Below are positions 1 to 8,736 of a stretch of DNA of 55,400 bases, in pieces; within the stretch, counting starts at the first letter, position 1; each line of letters begins with the position of its first letter. The DNA comes from an uncultured Lentisphaerota bacterium (lineage in GTDB: Bacteria > Verrucomicrobiota > Lentisphaeria > Oligosphaerales > CAITYL01). The notes beneath the pieces were generated by a model. It saw only the letters and a program-made list of their open reading frames with translations, was not told the DNA's origin and did not search any database. Both the position numbers and the translations under genes were made by a program. The stretch covers positions 1-55,400 of the forward strand of contig CAIXRA010000020.1 of the NCBI GenBank assembly GCA_903921725.1. Direction: 5' to 3'.

Positions 1-423
1 AAATAAGCCGCACAGTTCCCCATGCGCCCCCGCCGCCGGTTGGAGCGTAAATTCATCCATCCCCGTTATCTCCGAGAGAAACTGCTGGGTTTTGAAAAGC
101 ACTTCGAGCGCGCCCTGTACCTCCGATTCCTCCTCGTACGGATGCGCGCTTAAGAATTCTTCGCGGCCGGCGACCCAATCTAAAATTTTCGGGTTGTACT
201 TCATCGTGCAGGAACCGAGCGGGTAGAACGAGGTGTCCACGCCGACGTTCAAACGGCTCAGATTCACGAAATGCCGGACGGCGTCCAGCTCCGTGACTTC
301 CGGCATCTCCGCGGCCTTCGCACGCTTCAGCGCCTTCGGCAGCGCGCTCTTCGCAGGCACATCCAAGGCGGGCAGACTCGAACCCCGGCGGCCCGGGCGG
401 CTCTTCTCAAAGATTAGTTCCAT
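1..423 (-). CDS. gcvPB: Glycine dehydrogenase (decarboxylating) subunit 2, N-terminal part
   Basis: This is the N-terminal ~141 residues of the second subunit of two-subunit glycine decarboxylase (P protein), which decarboxylates glycine and passes the aminomethyl group to lipoylated GcvH. The reading frame starts at an ATG (421-423) and runs off the left edge, so the PLP-binding lysine, which lies further C-terminal in this family, is not visible. Seen motifs are [11 protein letters not shown] and [15 protein letters not shown], both typical of GcvPB. It lies 53 bp downstream of gcvPA on the same strand, the usual order for split P proteins. No Shine-Dalgarno stronger than an AAGGAG-like stretch just before the ATG was needed to choose the start. 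The gene is incomplete only because the window ends. Confidence 0.93.
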   Translation of the reverse strand, partial: MELIFEKSRPGRRGSSLPALDVPAKSALPKALKRAKAAEMPEVTELDAVRHFVNLSRLNVGVDTSFYPLGSCTMKYNPKILDWVAGREEFLSAHPYEEESEVQGALEVLFKTQQFLSEITGMDEFTLQPAAGAHGELCGLF

Positions 424-476
424 AAAGAAAACTCCTTCGCGAATGGCTCAGAAAAATAAACCACAGGCTTTCCGCC

Positions 477-1826
477 TCACGCCGTGCGGCGGCAGTCGGC
501 GATGGCGGCCTCCAGCGCGGCGGCGAAGCTACGGATCTCCTCGCGGGTCCGCTTCTCCGTCACCGACACCAGCAGTTCGTTGGCGCGGTGCGGGAAATAG
601 CGGCCGAGCGGGAAACCGGCGGCGTACCCTTTCTCGATCATGCGGCCGACCACTTCGCCGGCGTCGCACGGGAGCTTCACGACGAACTCGTTGAAGAACG
701 CCTGCTCATAGCCGGTCACGCCCGGAATCGCCAGCAGCTGCTCGCGGGCGAAGACGGCCTTGGCGGCGCACAGTGCGCCGATCTGCTTCAGGCCTTCCTT
801 GCCGATGCAGGTCAGGTAAACCAGGGCGCGGAGGGCGCACAACCCCTCGTTGCTGCAGATGTTGGACATCGCCTTCTCGCGGCGGATGTGCTGTTCACGC
901 GCCTGGAGCGTGAGCACATAGCCCGTGCGCCCCTGCTTGTCCGCCGTCTGCCCGACGATGCGGCCCGGCATCTTGCGCATGTGGGCGCGCTTCACGGCCA
1001 TAAAACCAAGGTACGGCCCGCCGAACGACAGGGGGATGCCGAGGGACTGCCCCTCGCCCGTGACGATGTCGAAGCCCAGTTCGCCGGGAGGTGTGATCAT
1101 GCCCAAGGCGACCGGATAAGCGGAGCAGATGGCGACAGCCCCCTTCGCCTTGGCCGCAACAGTCAGTTCCCGCCAGTCGTCCACCGTGCCGAAGACGTTC
1201 GGGTACTGCACCGCGACCGCGGCGGTCCGCTCGTCCAGCGCCTCGCCCAGCTTCTTCGCATCGCAGACGACGCTGTCCGGCATGTAGACCAGCTCAAGCT
1301 CGAGGTTGTGGCTGTAGCACTTGACCATTTCCTTGTAGATCGGGGAGATGGAGCCGCAAAGCACGACCTTGTTGCGGCCCGTGATGCGCACCGCCATCAT
1401 CAGCGCCTCGAACAGCGCCGTGCCGCCGTCGTACATCGAGGCGTTGGACACTTCCATGCCCGTCAGGCGGCAGACAACCGACTGGAATTCGTAGATCGCC
1501 TGCAGCGTGCCCTGCGACGCCTCCGGCTGGTACGGCGTGTACGCGGTGTAGAACTCACCGCGCGCCGTCACCTCGGAGACCGCCGCGGGGATGAAGTGGT
1601 CGTAAAAGCCGCCGCCCAAGAAGCAAACCAGATCTGACGCATTGCGGCCGGCCAGCGTGGCCAGGTGTCGCATGACCTCGTACTCGGAGGCGCCCGACGG
1701 CAGGTTCTTCAGTTCCGGCTCCGGCTCCGGCCCGATGGCCTTCTTCCAAAGCTCGTCCATGCTCGCGACGCCGATCGTCGCCAGCATCTCCTTGCGCTCG
1801 TCCTCTGTCAGCGGAATGTATGGCAT
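477..1826 (-). CDS. gcvPA: Glycine dehydrogenase (decarboxylating) subunit 1
   Basis: First subunit of the two-subunit glycine decarboxylase, about 449 residues, the usual length for GcvPA. It works with GcvPB as a heterotetramer and does not itself carry the PLP lysine. Recognisable features are the N-terminal MPYIPLTEDERKEML, the GGGFYDHFIP segment, and AYTPYQPEASQGTLQ, which are strongly conserved in this family. The open frame extends 15 codons further upstream, but the ATG at 1824-1826 was chosen because a GGAG Shine-Dalgarno lies 7 bases before it and because the protein family starts here. The upstream extension is made of a CACAGATGG-type repeat and is not protein-like. It sits between gcvH and gcvPB in the glycine cleavage operon. 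Confidence 0.95.
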   Translation of the reverse strand: MPYIPLTEDERKEMLATIGVASMDELWKKAIGPEPEPELKNLPSGASEYEVMRHLATLAGRNASDLVCFLGGGFYDHFIPAAVSEVTARGEFYTAYTPYQPEASQGTLQAIYEFQSVVCRLTGMEVSNASMYDGGTALFEALMMAVRITGRNKVVLCGSISPIYKEMVKCYSHNLELELVYMPDSVVCDAKKLGEALDERTAAVAVQYPNVFGTVDDWRELTVAAKAKGAVAICSAYPVALGMITPPGELGFDIVTGEGQSLGIPLSFGGPYLGFMAVKRAHMRKMPGRIVGQTADKQGRTGYVLTLQAREQHIRREKAMSNICSNEGLCALRALVYLTCIGKEGLKQIGALCAAKAVFAREQLLAIPGVTGYEQAFFNEFVVKLPCDAGEVVGRMIEKGYAAGFPLGRYFPHRANELLVSVTEKRTREEIRSFAAALEAAIADCRRTA

Positions 1827-1846
1827 GGCAAAACTCCAAAAAAGTT

Positions 1847-1969
1847 GATCCACAGATTTCACAGATGGCACAGATGGCCGGCGGAAGGCCGCCGGAGGAA
1901 ACCACAGCCGGTTTTGCCACGTTTCGGCTTCCGGCCCTTTCTCTGCGAAATCGGTGTAATCTGTGGATC
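1847..1969. repeat. Word-like CACAGAT repeat with inverted partner
   Basis: Between gcvH and gcvPA there is a short tandem word, CACAGAT, repeated three times at 1851-1876 (CACAGATTT, CACAGATGG, CACAGATGG). A 12-bp segment at 1847-1858 (GATCCACAGATT) recurs as a perfect inverted copy at 1958-1969 (AATCTGTGGATC). The loop between them is about 100 bp and has no coding character. The left arm lies about 10 bases upstream of the gcvPA Shine-Dalgarno, so it is in the 5' leader of gcvPA within the operon. The same style of repeat is seen at several other gene starts in the window. Confidence 0.7.
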
Positions 1970-1981
1970 GCCCCGGTTGTT

Positions 1982-2347
1982 TTACTTCTTCGCGTATTCG
2001 GCGTACTGCTCGACGGTCATCAGGCCGTCGAGGTCGGCAGCGGCGACGCCTGAAATCTTGCAGAACCAGCCGTCGGTCTCCGCGGCGCTGTTCAGCATGG
2101 CGGGATCGGCCTCAAGCGCGCTGTTCACATCGACGACCGTGCCGGACACCGGCGCGAACACATCGGAGGCGGCCTTCACGGACTCGACCACGGCCATCGC
2201 GGCGCCCTTGGTCACCGTCTTGCCATTGGCCGGAAGCTCGACGTACGTGATGTCGCCCAGCTCGTCCGCGGCGTGCGCCGAAATCCCGACCGTCGCGACG
2301 TTGCCGTTCAGTTCAACCCACTCGTGCTCTTTCGTGTAGCGCTTCAT
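1982..2347 (-). CDS. gcvH: Glycine cleavage system H protein (lipoyl carrier)
   Basis: The 121-residue lipoyl carrier of the glycine cleavage system. It shuttles the aminomethyl intermediate between the P protein, the T protein and dihydrolipoamide dehydrogenase. The start MKRYTKEHEW is canonical for GcvH, and an AAGGA Shine-Dalgarno lies about 10 bases upstream; eight further in-frame codons upstream are rejected. The lipoylation site is Lys58 in the conserved context VVESVKAASDVFAPVSG. Length and ending (EQYAEYAKK) are normal for the family. It lies between gcvT and gcvPA, so all substrate-handling proteins of the complex are co-transcribed; the L protein (lpd) is not in this window. Confidence 0.96.
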   Translation of the reverse strand: MKRYTKEHEWVELNGNVATVGISAHAADELGDITYVELPANGKTVTKGAAMAVVESVKAASDVFAPVSGTVVDVNSALEADPAMLNSAAETDGWFCKISGVAAADLDGLMTVEQYAEYAKK

Positions 2348-2450
2348 GTGTCTGATTCCTTCGTTGTTCATGATTGCCGGACAAATCCATAAATTCAGGG
2401 GGCTAATCTACCACGTTCCCCGGCATTTTCGCCGGGGCGCCGGTCATCGT

Positions 2451-3560
2451 TCATTTCCGCGCCGTGGCGTCCTTGTAGAACGGCATCTCGACGACGGAGG
2501 CCGGGAGCTGCGCGGAAGCCGGGTCGCCGATGAGGAACGGCGTGCCGGCGGCCGGAGCCTCCGCGCCCTCGACGAACGCCATCGCGACCGCGTAGCCCAG
2601 GCTCGGGGAGAAGGCGCCGGAGGTGACGGTTCCGACCGGCTTCTTCGCCGCGTCGCACAGCACCATGCCGTTGCGCGCCGCGCGGCGGCCTTCGAGCTTC
2701 AGCCCGACCAGGCGCTTCTTCGGGGGCAGCAGCAGCGCCGCCTGCGCCAGCGTGGGCCGCGTCTTGTAGTCGAGCATCGCGCCGAAGCCCGCCTCGACCG
2801 GCGTCGTGTTCTCGTCCATCTCGTGCCCGTACAGCGGGTAGCCCATCTCCAGGCGGAGCGTGTCGCGGGCGCCGAGGCCGACGGGCTTGACCAGCGGGTG
2901 CGCGGTGAGCGCCTCCCAGTACTTCAGAGCCTGGTTGCGCGGGATGTAGAGTTCGACGCCGCGCTCGCCGGTGTAGCCCGTGCGGCTGATGATCATTTCG
3001 TTCCCGAGGAAGTTGTAGCGCCCCCACGAATAGTACTTCGGCAGCGCGTCCGTCGCGAGGCCGAGGTCGGCCAGCACCTCGAAGCAGCGCGGCCCCTGCA
3101 GGTCGAGCTTGCCCAGTGCCTGGCGCAGGTCGGTGAAGGTGACGGTGTCCGGGAGGCGGGACTGGATGATTTTCGCGTCGTTGTCCGCCGTGCCCGCATT
3201 GACCACGATGAAGAACTCCTCCGCGGCCATGCGGTACACCAGCAGGTCGTCAATCACGCCGCCCTGCTCGTTCACCAGAAAGTTGTAGCGGCAGACGCCG
3301 ACCTTCTGGCTGCAGACCCCGCGCGGAAGCATGCGGTCCAGGGCCGCGGCCGCGCCGGGGCCGGACACGCTGAACTCGCCCATGTGGCAGATGTCGAAAA
3401 GCGCCGCGGCCTCGCGGGTCTGCTTGTGCTCGGCGATGATCCCCGTCGGGTACTGGATCGGCATCAGCCAGCCGGCGAAATCGGCCATCTTGGCGCCGTT
3501 TTTGACATGCCAGTCGGAAAGCGGGGTGGGGTTGGCGGGGGCGTCGGATGCGTGGCTCAT
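2451..3560 (-). CDS. gcvT: Glycine cleavage system T protein (aminomethyltransferase)
   Basis: Tetrahydrofolate-dependent aminomethyltransferase of 369 residues that releases ammonia from the H-protein-bound intermediate and makes methylene-THF. Family motifs include WHVKNGAKMADFAGWLMPIQY near the N-terminus, the GVIDDLLVYR segment carrying the folate-contacting aspartate, and ISRTGYTGERGVELY. The ATG at 3558-3560 follows AGGAA at a good distance; the longer open frame upstream reads through an AT-rich leader and is not protein-like. It is the first gene of the operon, and the 188 bp upstream hold the probable promoter. I found no glycine riboswitch there. Confidence 0.95.
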   Translation of the reverse strand: MSHASDAPANPTPLSDWHVKNGAKMADFAGWLMPIQYPTGIIAEHKQTREAAALFDICHMGEFSVSGPGAAAALDRMLPRGVCSQKVGVCRYNFLVNEQGGVIDDLLVYRMAAEEFFIVVNAGTADNDAKIIQSRLPDTVTFTDLRQALGKLDLQGPRCFEVLADLGLATDALPKYYSWGRYNFLGNEMIISRTGYTGERGVELYIPRNQALKYWEALTAHPLVKPVGLGARDTLRLEMGYPLYGHEMDENTTPVEAGFGAMLDYKTRPTLAQAALLLPPKKRLVGLKLEGRRAARNGMVLCDAAKKPVGTVTSGAFSPSLGYAVAMAFVEGAEAPAAGTPFLIGDPASAQLPASVVEMPFYKDATARK

Positions 3561-3671
3561 GGTCTGGATTCCTGTGCGTGTTTGGATGGGCGGCGTACGA
3601 TGCCGGCTCCCGCCGTGCCTGGCTGCGCAAAACAACAATGGAATGCGTCGGAAATTACGAAAAACATTTTT

Positions 3672-3677
3672 AATATA
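3672..3677 (-). promoter_or_regulatory. Possible -10 element of the gcv operon
   Basis: The 188-bp leader before gcvT contains an AT-rich patch in otherwise GC-rich DNA. On the minus strand it reads GCACTATATTAAAAATG, giving a TATATT or TATTAA -10 candidate about 110 bp upstream of the gcvT start. No convincing -35 hexamer was found at 16-18 bp, so this is only a candidate. Confidence 0.3.
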
Positions 3678-3748
3678 GTGCAAAAAAACGCCTTTTCAGC
3701 GGTGGCCGGCAAAAAAATGCACGGTCGCCAAAGGGCGGCACGGCCGCC

Positions 3749-4969
3749 TCATTTCCTTGAGGCGAGCAGCCGTCCGTAAAACGCCTCAAGCTCCGGGCCG
3801 AGCTGCGCGATCTGGAAGCGGGCCAGGGCTTCCGCCCGCGCGCCTTCACCCAGCTTCAGCCGCAGCTCGCGGTCCCGCAGCAGTTGGAGCCAGCCGTCGG
3901 CGAGCGCGGCGGGATCCTCCCGACGGACCACCAGGCCGGCCCGGCCGTGGGGGACGATTTCCGGGAGCATGCCGAACTCCGGCACCACGCACGGCTTGGC
4001 CAGCGCCATCGCCTCGCGGAGTGCGCGCGCCGTGCCGTCGAACCCCGGCATCAGCAGGGAGAAGATGTCCAGCGCCGCCACGGAGTCCGGATAATCCTCC
4101 ATGCGGTAGCCGGCCAGAATGACTTTGTCGCGGATGCCGAGGCGTTCCGCGGGTTCGACCACGGTTTTTTGGATTTGGCTGGAACGGCCGATGACCACGA
4201 AGCGGACGTCGGGCCGCTCTTTCACCACTAGGCTCGCCGCCTCCATGAAAATGTCCATGCGACGGTATTTCTGGTAGCGCCCCACGATGCCGATCAACGG
4301 CGTGTCCGGTCCGACGCCGAGTTCACCGCGGATGTCTTTCACGGGCCGGTCGGGACGAAACAGGTCGAGATTCACCGTCATCGGCTGAACGCCGACCCGC
4401 TCCGCCGGCAGGTCGAAACGGCGGATGTATTCCTGGCGGAACCCGTCCGTGAAGGTGAGCCAACCGTCCGTGTAGCGGCGCAGCAGCCAGCGGTAGAGAA
4501 AGGTCTTCGGCAGGACGTCGCGCTTGTGCAGCGTCCGCACCAGTACAGGAGCTCGCTTCCCAAGTCTGCGGGCGCAGAAACCGCCCTCGGCGTGGTCGTG
4601 GTCCAGATGCATGTGGACGACGTCGAACTTCTGCTCCCGGAGGAATGTCGGAAGCCTGCGGAAGTCGTACAGCGTCTTGCGGATGTTTAAATAGCGGTCC
4701 AGCGCGAACTCGCGCGTGTTGCACAACCCCATCTCCGCAACCTTGTAGCCCACGCTGCGGCGGAGCGCGTCTTCCAACAGGGCGTCCGGCGGAAGCGTCT
4801 CGGCCAGCTTGCTGTCCAATGTGCGGCGGATGGCGGCTTCCAAGGGCGGGGAAGAGCTGTGCGCAATCAGCACCTCGTGTCCGCGATCCTGCATCGCCTG
4901 GCACATCTGCAGGACCGGCTCCGCCGGCCCCGTCCACTTCCAGTCACTGTACAGGTGAAGTATTTTCAT
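3749..4969 (-). CDS. Glycosyltransferase family 4 protein
   Basis: A 406-residue GT-B fold glycosyltransferase. The N-terminus MKILHLYSDWKWTGPAEPVLQMC is a typical GT4 start in which a nucleotide-sugar enzyme begins with a beta strand and a glycine-containing loop. Residues ~220-300 form the second Rossmann domain (GIVGRYQKYRRMDIFMEA, then VRFVVIGRSS). The donor-binding segment near residue 320 reads MPGFDGTARALREAMALAKP, where the conserved glutamate of the EX7E region is present. Expected role is transfer of a sugar to a cell-surface lipid or polysaccharide at the inner membrane face; the acceptor cannot be told. It is preceded on the strand by the DedA gene 90 bp away, which may share its transcript. 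Confidence 0.88.
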   Translation of the reverse strand: MKILHLYSDWKWTGPAEPVLQMCQAMQDRGHEVLIAHSSSPPLEAAIRRTLDSKLAETLPPDALLEDALRRSVGYKVAEMGLCNTREFALDRYLNIRKTLYDFRRLPTFLREQKFDVVHMHLDHDHAEGGFCARRLGKRAPVLVRTLHKRDVLPKTFLYRWLLRRYTDGWLTFTDGFRQEYIRRFDLPAERVGVQPMTVNLDLFRPDRPVKDIRGELGVGPDTPLIGIVGRYQKYRRMDIFMEAASLVVKERPDVRFVVIGRSSQIQKTVVEPAERLGIRDKVILAGYRMEDYPDSVAALDIFSLLMPGFDGTARALREAMALAKPCVVPEFGMLPEIVPHGRAGLVVRREDPAALADGWLQLLRDRELRLKLGEGARAEALARFQIAQLGPELEAFYGRLLASRK

Positions 4970-5021
4970 GGCTTCCCACCGCCGGGCCGACCGTCACCGG
5001 TGCCGCCCGCTCCCAAATTCC

Positions 5022-5049
5022 GCGTTCTGCGTTCTGAATTCTGCGTTCC
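5022..5049. repeat. GCGTTCTGAATTCTGCGTTC word-like repeat
   Basis: Between the DedA gene and the glycosyltransferase the sequence repeats the word TTCTGCGTTCTG with small changes (GCGTTCTGCGTTCTGAATTC and on). The same word appears in reverse complement (AACGCAGAACGCAGAA) in the composite repeat near 33660-33692. It does not code for anything recognisable. Confidence 0.6.
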
Positions 5050-5059
5050 CCGCTCCCTC

Positions 5060-5689
5060 TCACGCCGCCTTCCGGTTACGCTTTGCCGGCAGGTAGAGGT
5101 GCGTATAGAAGAACCAGACGGCGGCGACCGCCAGCACAGCGACCACGCCGACATCGATCCAGTGCCGCCACTTCGAATGGATGATGGCGTCCCAGTGATC
5201 CTGCAGCTTCATCCCGGCAAACAGCAGGATGGCATTCCAGATGGTCGCACCGATGACCGTGAACACGCAGAACGGCAGCAGCGGCATCTTTCCCGTGCCG
5301 GCAGGGATTGAAATCAGGTGGCGCACCACCGGGATGAAACGCCCGATGAAGATCGTCCCCCCGCCGTGGCGGTGGAACCACTTGTCCGTCCACTCCAGGT
5401 GGTGCTCGTTGAGGAACATGTACTTGCCAAATTTCAGCACCAGAGGTTTCCCGCCCCAGTAGCCGATGGCATACGAAAGCAACGAGCCGGCCAGCGAACC
5501 GGCGGAGGTCGCGCCGACCGCCAGCCAAAGGTTCATCTTCCCCTGCGCCACCAGCATGCCCATCGGCGGCATCACGGCCTCGCTCGGCACCGGCGCGATC
5601 ATGCTCTCCAACGCCATAAGCACAAAGCCGGCGGCGTAGCCCCAGGCATTAAAAAATTCCAGCACATGATTTGTCAGCCATTCCACCAT
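5060..5689 (-). CDS. DedA family membrane protein (VTT domain)
   Basis: A 209-residue integral membrane protein of the DedA/VTT (SNARE-associated Golgi) family, several members of which are linked to recycling of undecaprenyl phosphate or lipid scrambling. Visible hallmarks are the acidic PVPSEAVMPPMG near the N-terminus and the arginine-proline signature GRFIPVVRHLISIPAG followed by MPLLPFCVFTVIGATIW. Several hydrophobic segments fit the re-entrant/TM layout, and the C-terminus ends in basic residues. The start MVEWLTNHVLEFF was chosen; 22 more in-frame codons upstream are open but lack membrane-protein character and come before a purine-rich SD-like stretch. The upstream position to a glycosyltransferase is compatible with an envelope role. 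Confidence 0.88.
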   Translation of the reverse strand: MVEWLTNHVLEFFNAWGYAAGFVLMALESMIAPVPSEAVMPPMGMLVAQGKMNLWLAVGATSAGSLAGSLLSYAIGYWGGKPLVLKFGKYMFLNEHHLEWTDKWFHRHGGGTIFIGRFIPVVRHLISIPAGTGKMPLLPFCVFTVIGATIWNAILLFAGMKLQDHWDAIIHSKWRHWIDVGVVAVLAVAAVWFFYTHLYLPAKRNRKAA

Positions 5690-5892
5690 GCAAACACCTG
5701 CCCCTTTCCCCACTGTTTTCCCGTTCGGAACCGGGCGGCTATCATAGCCCGCCAACCCCTCTTTTCAATCGCATTTTCCATGCACGCCCCACACCGGCGG
5801 CCATGGATGGCGGACATCCGTTTCGCCGCCGTGTGTGATGATGGAGGGGGAACCGACAAGACGGTTGCCTCCCTCTGTGGCGCACGGGCGCC

Positions 5893-7662
5893 TCAGCCCA
5901 GCACGGCCTTAATGCGGCGGACGCCGCGGCTGGAGCTCTCCTCCTTCTGGATTTTGAAGGGGCCAAGCTGCCCGGTGCGTTCGGCGTGCGGGCCGCCGCA
6001 GATCTCCTTGCTGGCGTCGCCCATGGTGTAAACCTTGACCAGTTCGCCGTACTTCTCGCCGAACAGCCCGATGGCGCCGGCGGCCTTGGCGGCCTCGACG
6101 GTCGTTTCCTCGCAGGTGATCGGCATGTCCTTCTTGATCGCCTCATTGACGATCGCCTCGACCTGCGCGATCTGCTCCGGGGTCATCTTGTCGCCGTGGC
6201 TGAAGTCGAAACGCAGACGCTCCGCGGTGATGTTGGATCCGGCCTGGGCGACGTGGCCGCCGAGGACCTGGCGCAGCGCGGCGTGCAGCAGGTGCGTGGC
6301 GCTATGCAGCGCGGCGGTCTTCTCCGAACTGTCGGCCAGGCCGCCCTTGAACTTCTGCTCGGCACCGGCGCGGGAAAGTTCCTGATGCTTCTTGTACGCT
6401 TCCTGGAAACCGGCCTCGTCCACCTTGAACCCCTGCTCCTTCGCCATTTCGGTGGTCAGTTCCAGCGGAAAGCCGTAGGTCTCGTAGAGGAAGAAGGCGT
6501 TCTTGCCGCTGATGACCTTGTTGGCGATGTGCGGCGGGATGCGGCCGATGAGGCGCGCGAACTCCTTGATGCCGTGCTCGAGCGTTTCCGCAAATTTCTC
6601 CTCCTCGCGGCCGAGCTCCTCGCGGATGACCGCGGCGCTGGCGGCGACTTCCGGATAAACGGTGCCATATTCGGCGATGACGACGTCGGCGATCTTGGTC
6701 GTGAACATTCCCTGGATGCCGAGCTGGCGCGCCTCACGGATGGCGCGGCGAATCAGACGGCGCAGGACGTAGCCCTGGTCGACGTTGCCCGGCTTCACGC
6801 CATCGGCGATGAGGAAGGTCGAGGCGCGCATGTGCTCGGCGACGATGCGGCCGCTGCGGCTGGCGATCGGGTCGGCGTTGCCGCTCAGTTCCGCGATCTT
6901 CGCGAAGATGCCGGCGAACAGCTCCGTCTCGTACGCGCTGCGCTTGCCCTGCATGAAGGCGGTGACGCGCTCGACGCCCATCCCGGTGTCCACGTTCGGC
7001 TGGGCCAGCAGTTCGTACTTGCCCTCGGCCGTCTTGTTGTACTGCATGAAGACGTCGTTCCAGATCTCGACCCACTTGCCGCAGCCACAGGCCGGGCCGC
7101 ACTCGGAGCCGCAGTCGGCGCGGTCGAGCGGGACGAACATCTCGGTGTCCGGGCCGCACGGGCCGGTCTGCCCGGCCGGCCCCCACCAGTTGTCCTTCTT
7201 GCCGAGGTAGCAGATGTTCGCTTCGGGGATGCCGAGCGACATCCAGATGCCGGCCGCTTCCGTGTCGCGCGGGCAGTCCGCGTCGCCGGCAAAACAGGTA
7301 ACTTTGATCCGTTCCTTGGCAAACCCGAGCCGCTCCGTGAGGAACTGGAAGCTCAGCGTGATCGCCTCTTTCTTGAAGTAGTCGCCGAGCGACCAGTTGC
7401 CGAGCATCTCGAAGAAGGTCAGGTGGAACGGGTCGCCGACCTCGTCGATGTCGCCGGTGCGCAGGCATTTCTGGACGTTGACCAGCCGCTTGCCGGCCGG
7501 GTGCTTCTCGCCGATCAGGAACGGCACCAGCGGATGCATGCCGGCGGTGGTGAACAGGCAGGTCGGGTCGTTCTCCGGCACCAGCGGCGCGCTCTGAATC
7601 CGGGCATGTCCGTGGCTCTTGAAAAACTCGATGTAGGCCTGGCGTAGTTCATTGGCGGTCAT
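5893..7662 (-). CDS. alaS: Alanine-tRNA ligase, short form without C-Ala domain
   Basis: AlaRS of only 589 residues; the usual bacterial enzyme has about 870-880. The class II catalytic core is complete (TTAGMHPLVPFLIGE, VQKCLRTGDIDEVG, FFEMLGNWSLGDYF). The tRNA-recognition helical region follows (VLRRLIRRAIREARQLG). The editing domain keeps its zinc ligands, HSATH at 453-457 and CGGPH at 555-559. The protein then stops shortly after SRGVRRIKAVLG. The ~200 bp downstream do not continue a C-Ala reading frame, so the short form looks native rather than frameshifted. C-Ala normally joins aminoacylation and editing on one tRNA and promotes dimerisation. Confidence 0.95.
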   Translation of the reverse strand: MTANELRQAYIEFFKSHGHARIQSAPLVPENDPTCLFTTAGMHPLVPFLIGEKHPAGKRLVNVQKCLRTGDIDEVGDPFHLTFFEMLGNWSLGDYFKKEAITLSFQFLTERLGFAKERIKVTCFAGDADCPRDTEAAGIWMSLGIPEANICYLGKKDNWWGPAGQTGPCGPDTEMFVPLDRADCGSECGPACGCGKWVEIWNDVFMQYNKTAEGKYELLAQPNVDTGMGVERVTAFMQGKRSAYETELFAGIFAKIAELSGNADPIASRSGRIVAEHMRASTFLIADGVKPGNVDQGYVLRRLIRRAIREARQLGIQGMFTTKIADVVIAEYGTVYPEVAASAAVIREELGREEEKFAETLEHGIKEFARLIGRIPPHIANKVISGKNAFFLYETYGFPLELTTEMAKEQGFKVDEAGFQEAYKKHQELSRAGAEQKFKGGLADSSEKTAALHSATHLLHAALRQVLGGHVAQAGSNITAERLRFDFSHGDKMTPEQIAQVEAIVNEAIKKDMPITCEETTVEAAKAAGAIGLFGEKYGELVKVYTMGDASKEICGGPHAERTGQLGPFKIQKEESSSRGVRRIKAVLG

Positions 7663-7968
7663 GGCAGGGTATCCGTTTCGCGTTTGAGTGTTTTGTTTTG
7701 CGTCAAAATAGGCGTGTAATGTAAGCGGTTCCGCGGCAAAGGCAATGAAGGCGCGGCGGAAGTCGACCGGGGAGGCGCATTGAAGCGCGCGCTGTTGCGG
7801 AAACGGAACGGGGGAAAGCCCGGAAGATTGTTGATTCCACCGGCCCGGACGCCGGATCGTGAACGTTCATGAGTTAGGCGGGTTATATTGCACCCGCTTC
7901 ACCGTCCGGCCGCGCGCCGGCACCCGCCCCGTCATAACACAGCCCTCGTGCATTGGAAAATCCGCTTC
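7663..7968. other. Divergent intergenic region between alaS and lgt
   Basis: About 306 bp with no convincing gene. It must hold the promoters of alaS (minus) and lgt (plus). A perfect 10-bp palindrome TGAACGTTCA lies at 7860-7869, and a TATATT hexamer at 7884-7889 could be a plus-strand -10, but no good -35 is spaced for it. Nothing else was recognised. Confidence 0.4.
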
Positions 7969-8736
7969 ATGAACCCCGTTGCCCTTGAACTCGGCCCGCT
8001 GACCATCCGCTGGTACGGCATCTTCTTTGCGCTCGGCTTCCTGGCCGGCTACCAGATGCTGCAATGGCGCGCCAAAAAAAGCCGCATCGGCGCGGACGCG
8101 GCGGCGAACCTGATGTTTGTCGGCATCATCGCCGGCGTGGCCGGTGCCCGCGCGCTCTACGTCATCCAGAACTGGGAGTCGCAGTTCCGCGGCAACCTGT
8201 CCGAGATTTTCCGCATCGACCACGGCGGCCTGGTGTTTTACGGCGGCTTCATCGCGGCCTCTCTGGCACTGGTCTGCTGGTGTCTGTGGAAGAAGCTCCC
8301 GCTCGGCGAGGCGGCGGACCTGATCGCGCCGGCGCTTCCGCTGGCCCACGCCTTCGGGCGCATCGGCTGCCTGCTCAACGGCTGCTGCTACGGCCGCGTC
8401 ACCGGCGGCCCGCTCGGCTGGCACTATCCCCACGGCCTCATCGCAAACGACGCCGCGGTCCTCCCCACGCAACTCTTCGAGGCTCTCGCCAACCTCGGCA
8501 TCATGGCGGTCCTGCTGCTGGTGGAGAGGCGGCTGCCGCGGCGGGGGCAGCTCATCGCGCTTTACGTCCTGTTCTACGCCGGCATGCGTTTCGGCATGGA
8601 ATTCCTGCGCGGCGACTATCCGGCCGACCAGCTCTTCCTGGGTGTCTTCACCCCGGCCCAGTACGTCTGCCTCTTCCTGTTCCCGGCCGGTATCGCGCTC
8701 TGGTTCTTCACTTCCCGCCGGGGGGAGATGAAATGA
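7969..8736 (+). CDS. lgt: Prolipoprotein diacylglyceryl transferase
   Basis: Lgt, 255 residues, the inner-membrane enzyme that moves diacylglycerol from phosphatidylglycerol onto the lipobox cysteine of prolipoproteins. Its substrates are abundant in this window. Conserved segments are GARALYVI (~59-66), HGGLVFYGGF (~85-94) and the signature HAFGRIGCLLNGCCYGR (127-143), where family members usually read GRIGNF...; here an asparagine is replaced by cysteine. The start MNPVALELGPLTIRWYG matches the family start; an in-frame GTG and a longer upstream frame are less likely. The stop overlaps the start of the pseudouridine synthase by ATGA, so the two are translationally coupled. Confidence 0.94.
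   Translation: MNPVALELGPLTIRWYGIFFALGFLAGYQMLQWRAKKSRIGADAAANLMFVGIIAGVAGARALYVIQNWESQFRGNLSEIFRIDHGGLVFYGGFIAASLALVCWCLWKKLPLGEAADLIAPALPLAHAFGRIGCLLNGCCYGRVTGGPLGWHYPHGLIANDAAVLPTQLFEALANLGIMAVLLLVERRLPRRGQLIALYVLFYAGMRFGMEFLRGDYPADQLFLGVFTPAQYVCLFLFPAGIALWFFTSRRGEMK

Noticed and set aside
3561..3748. Glycine riboswitch before gcvT
   Set aside because: No tandem aptamer-like conserved cores could be found; the leader is short and mostly AT-rich promoter-like sequence.
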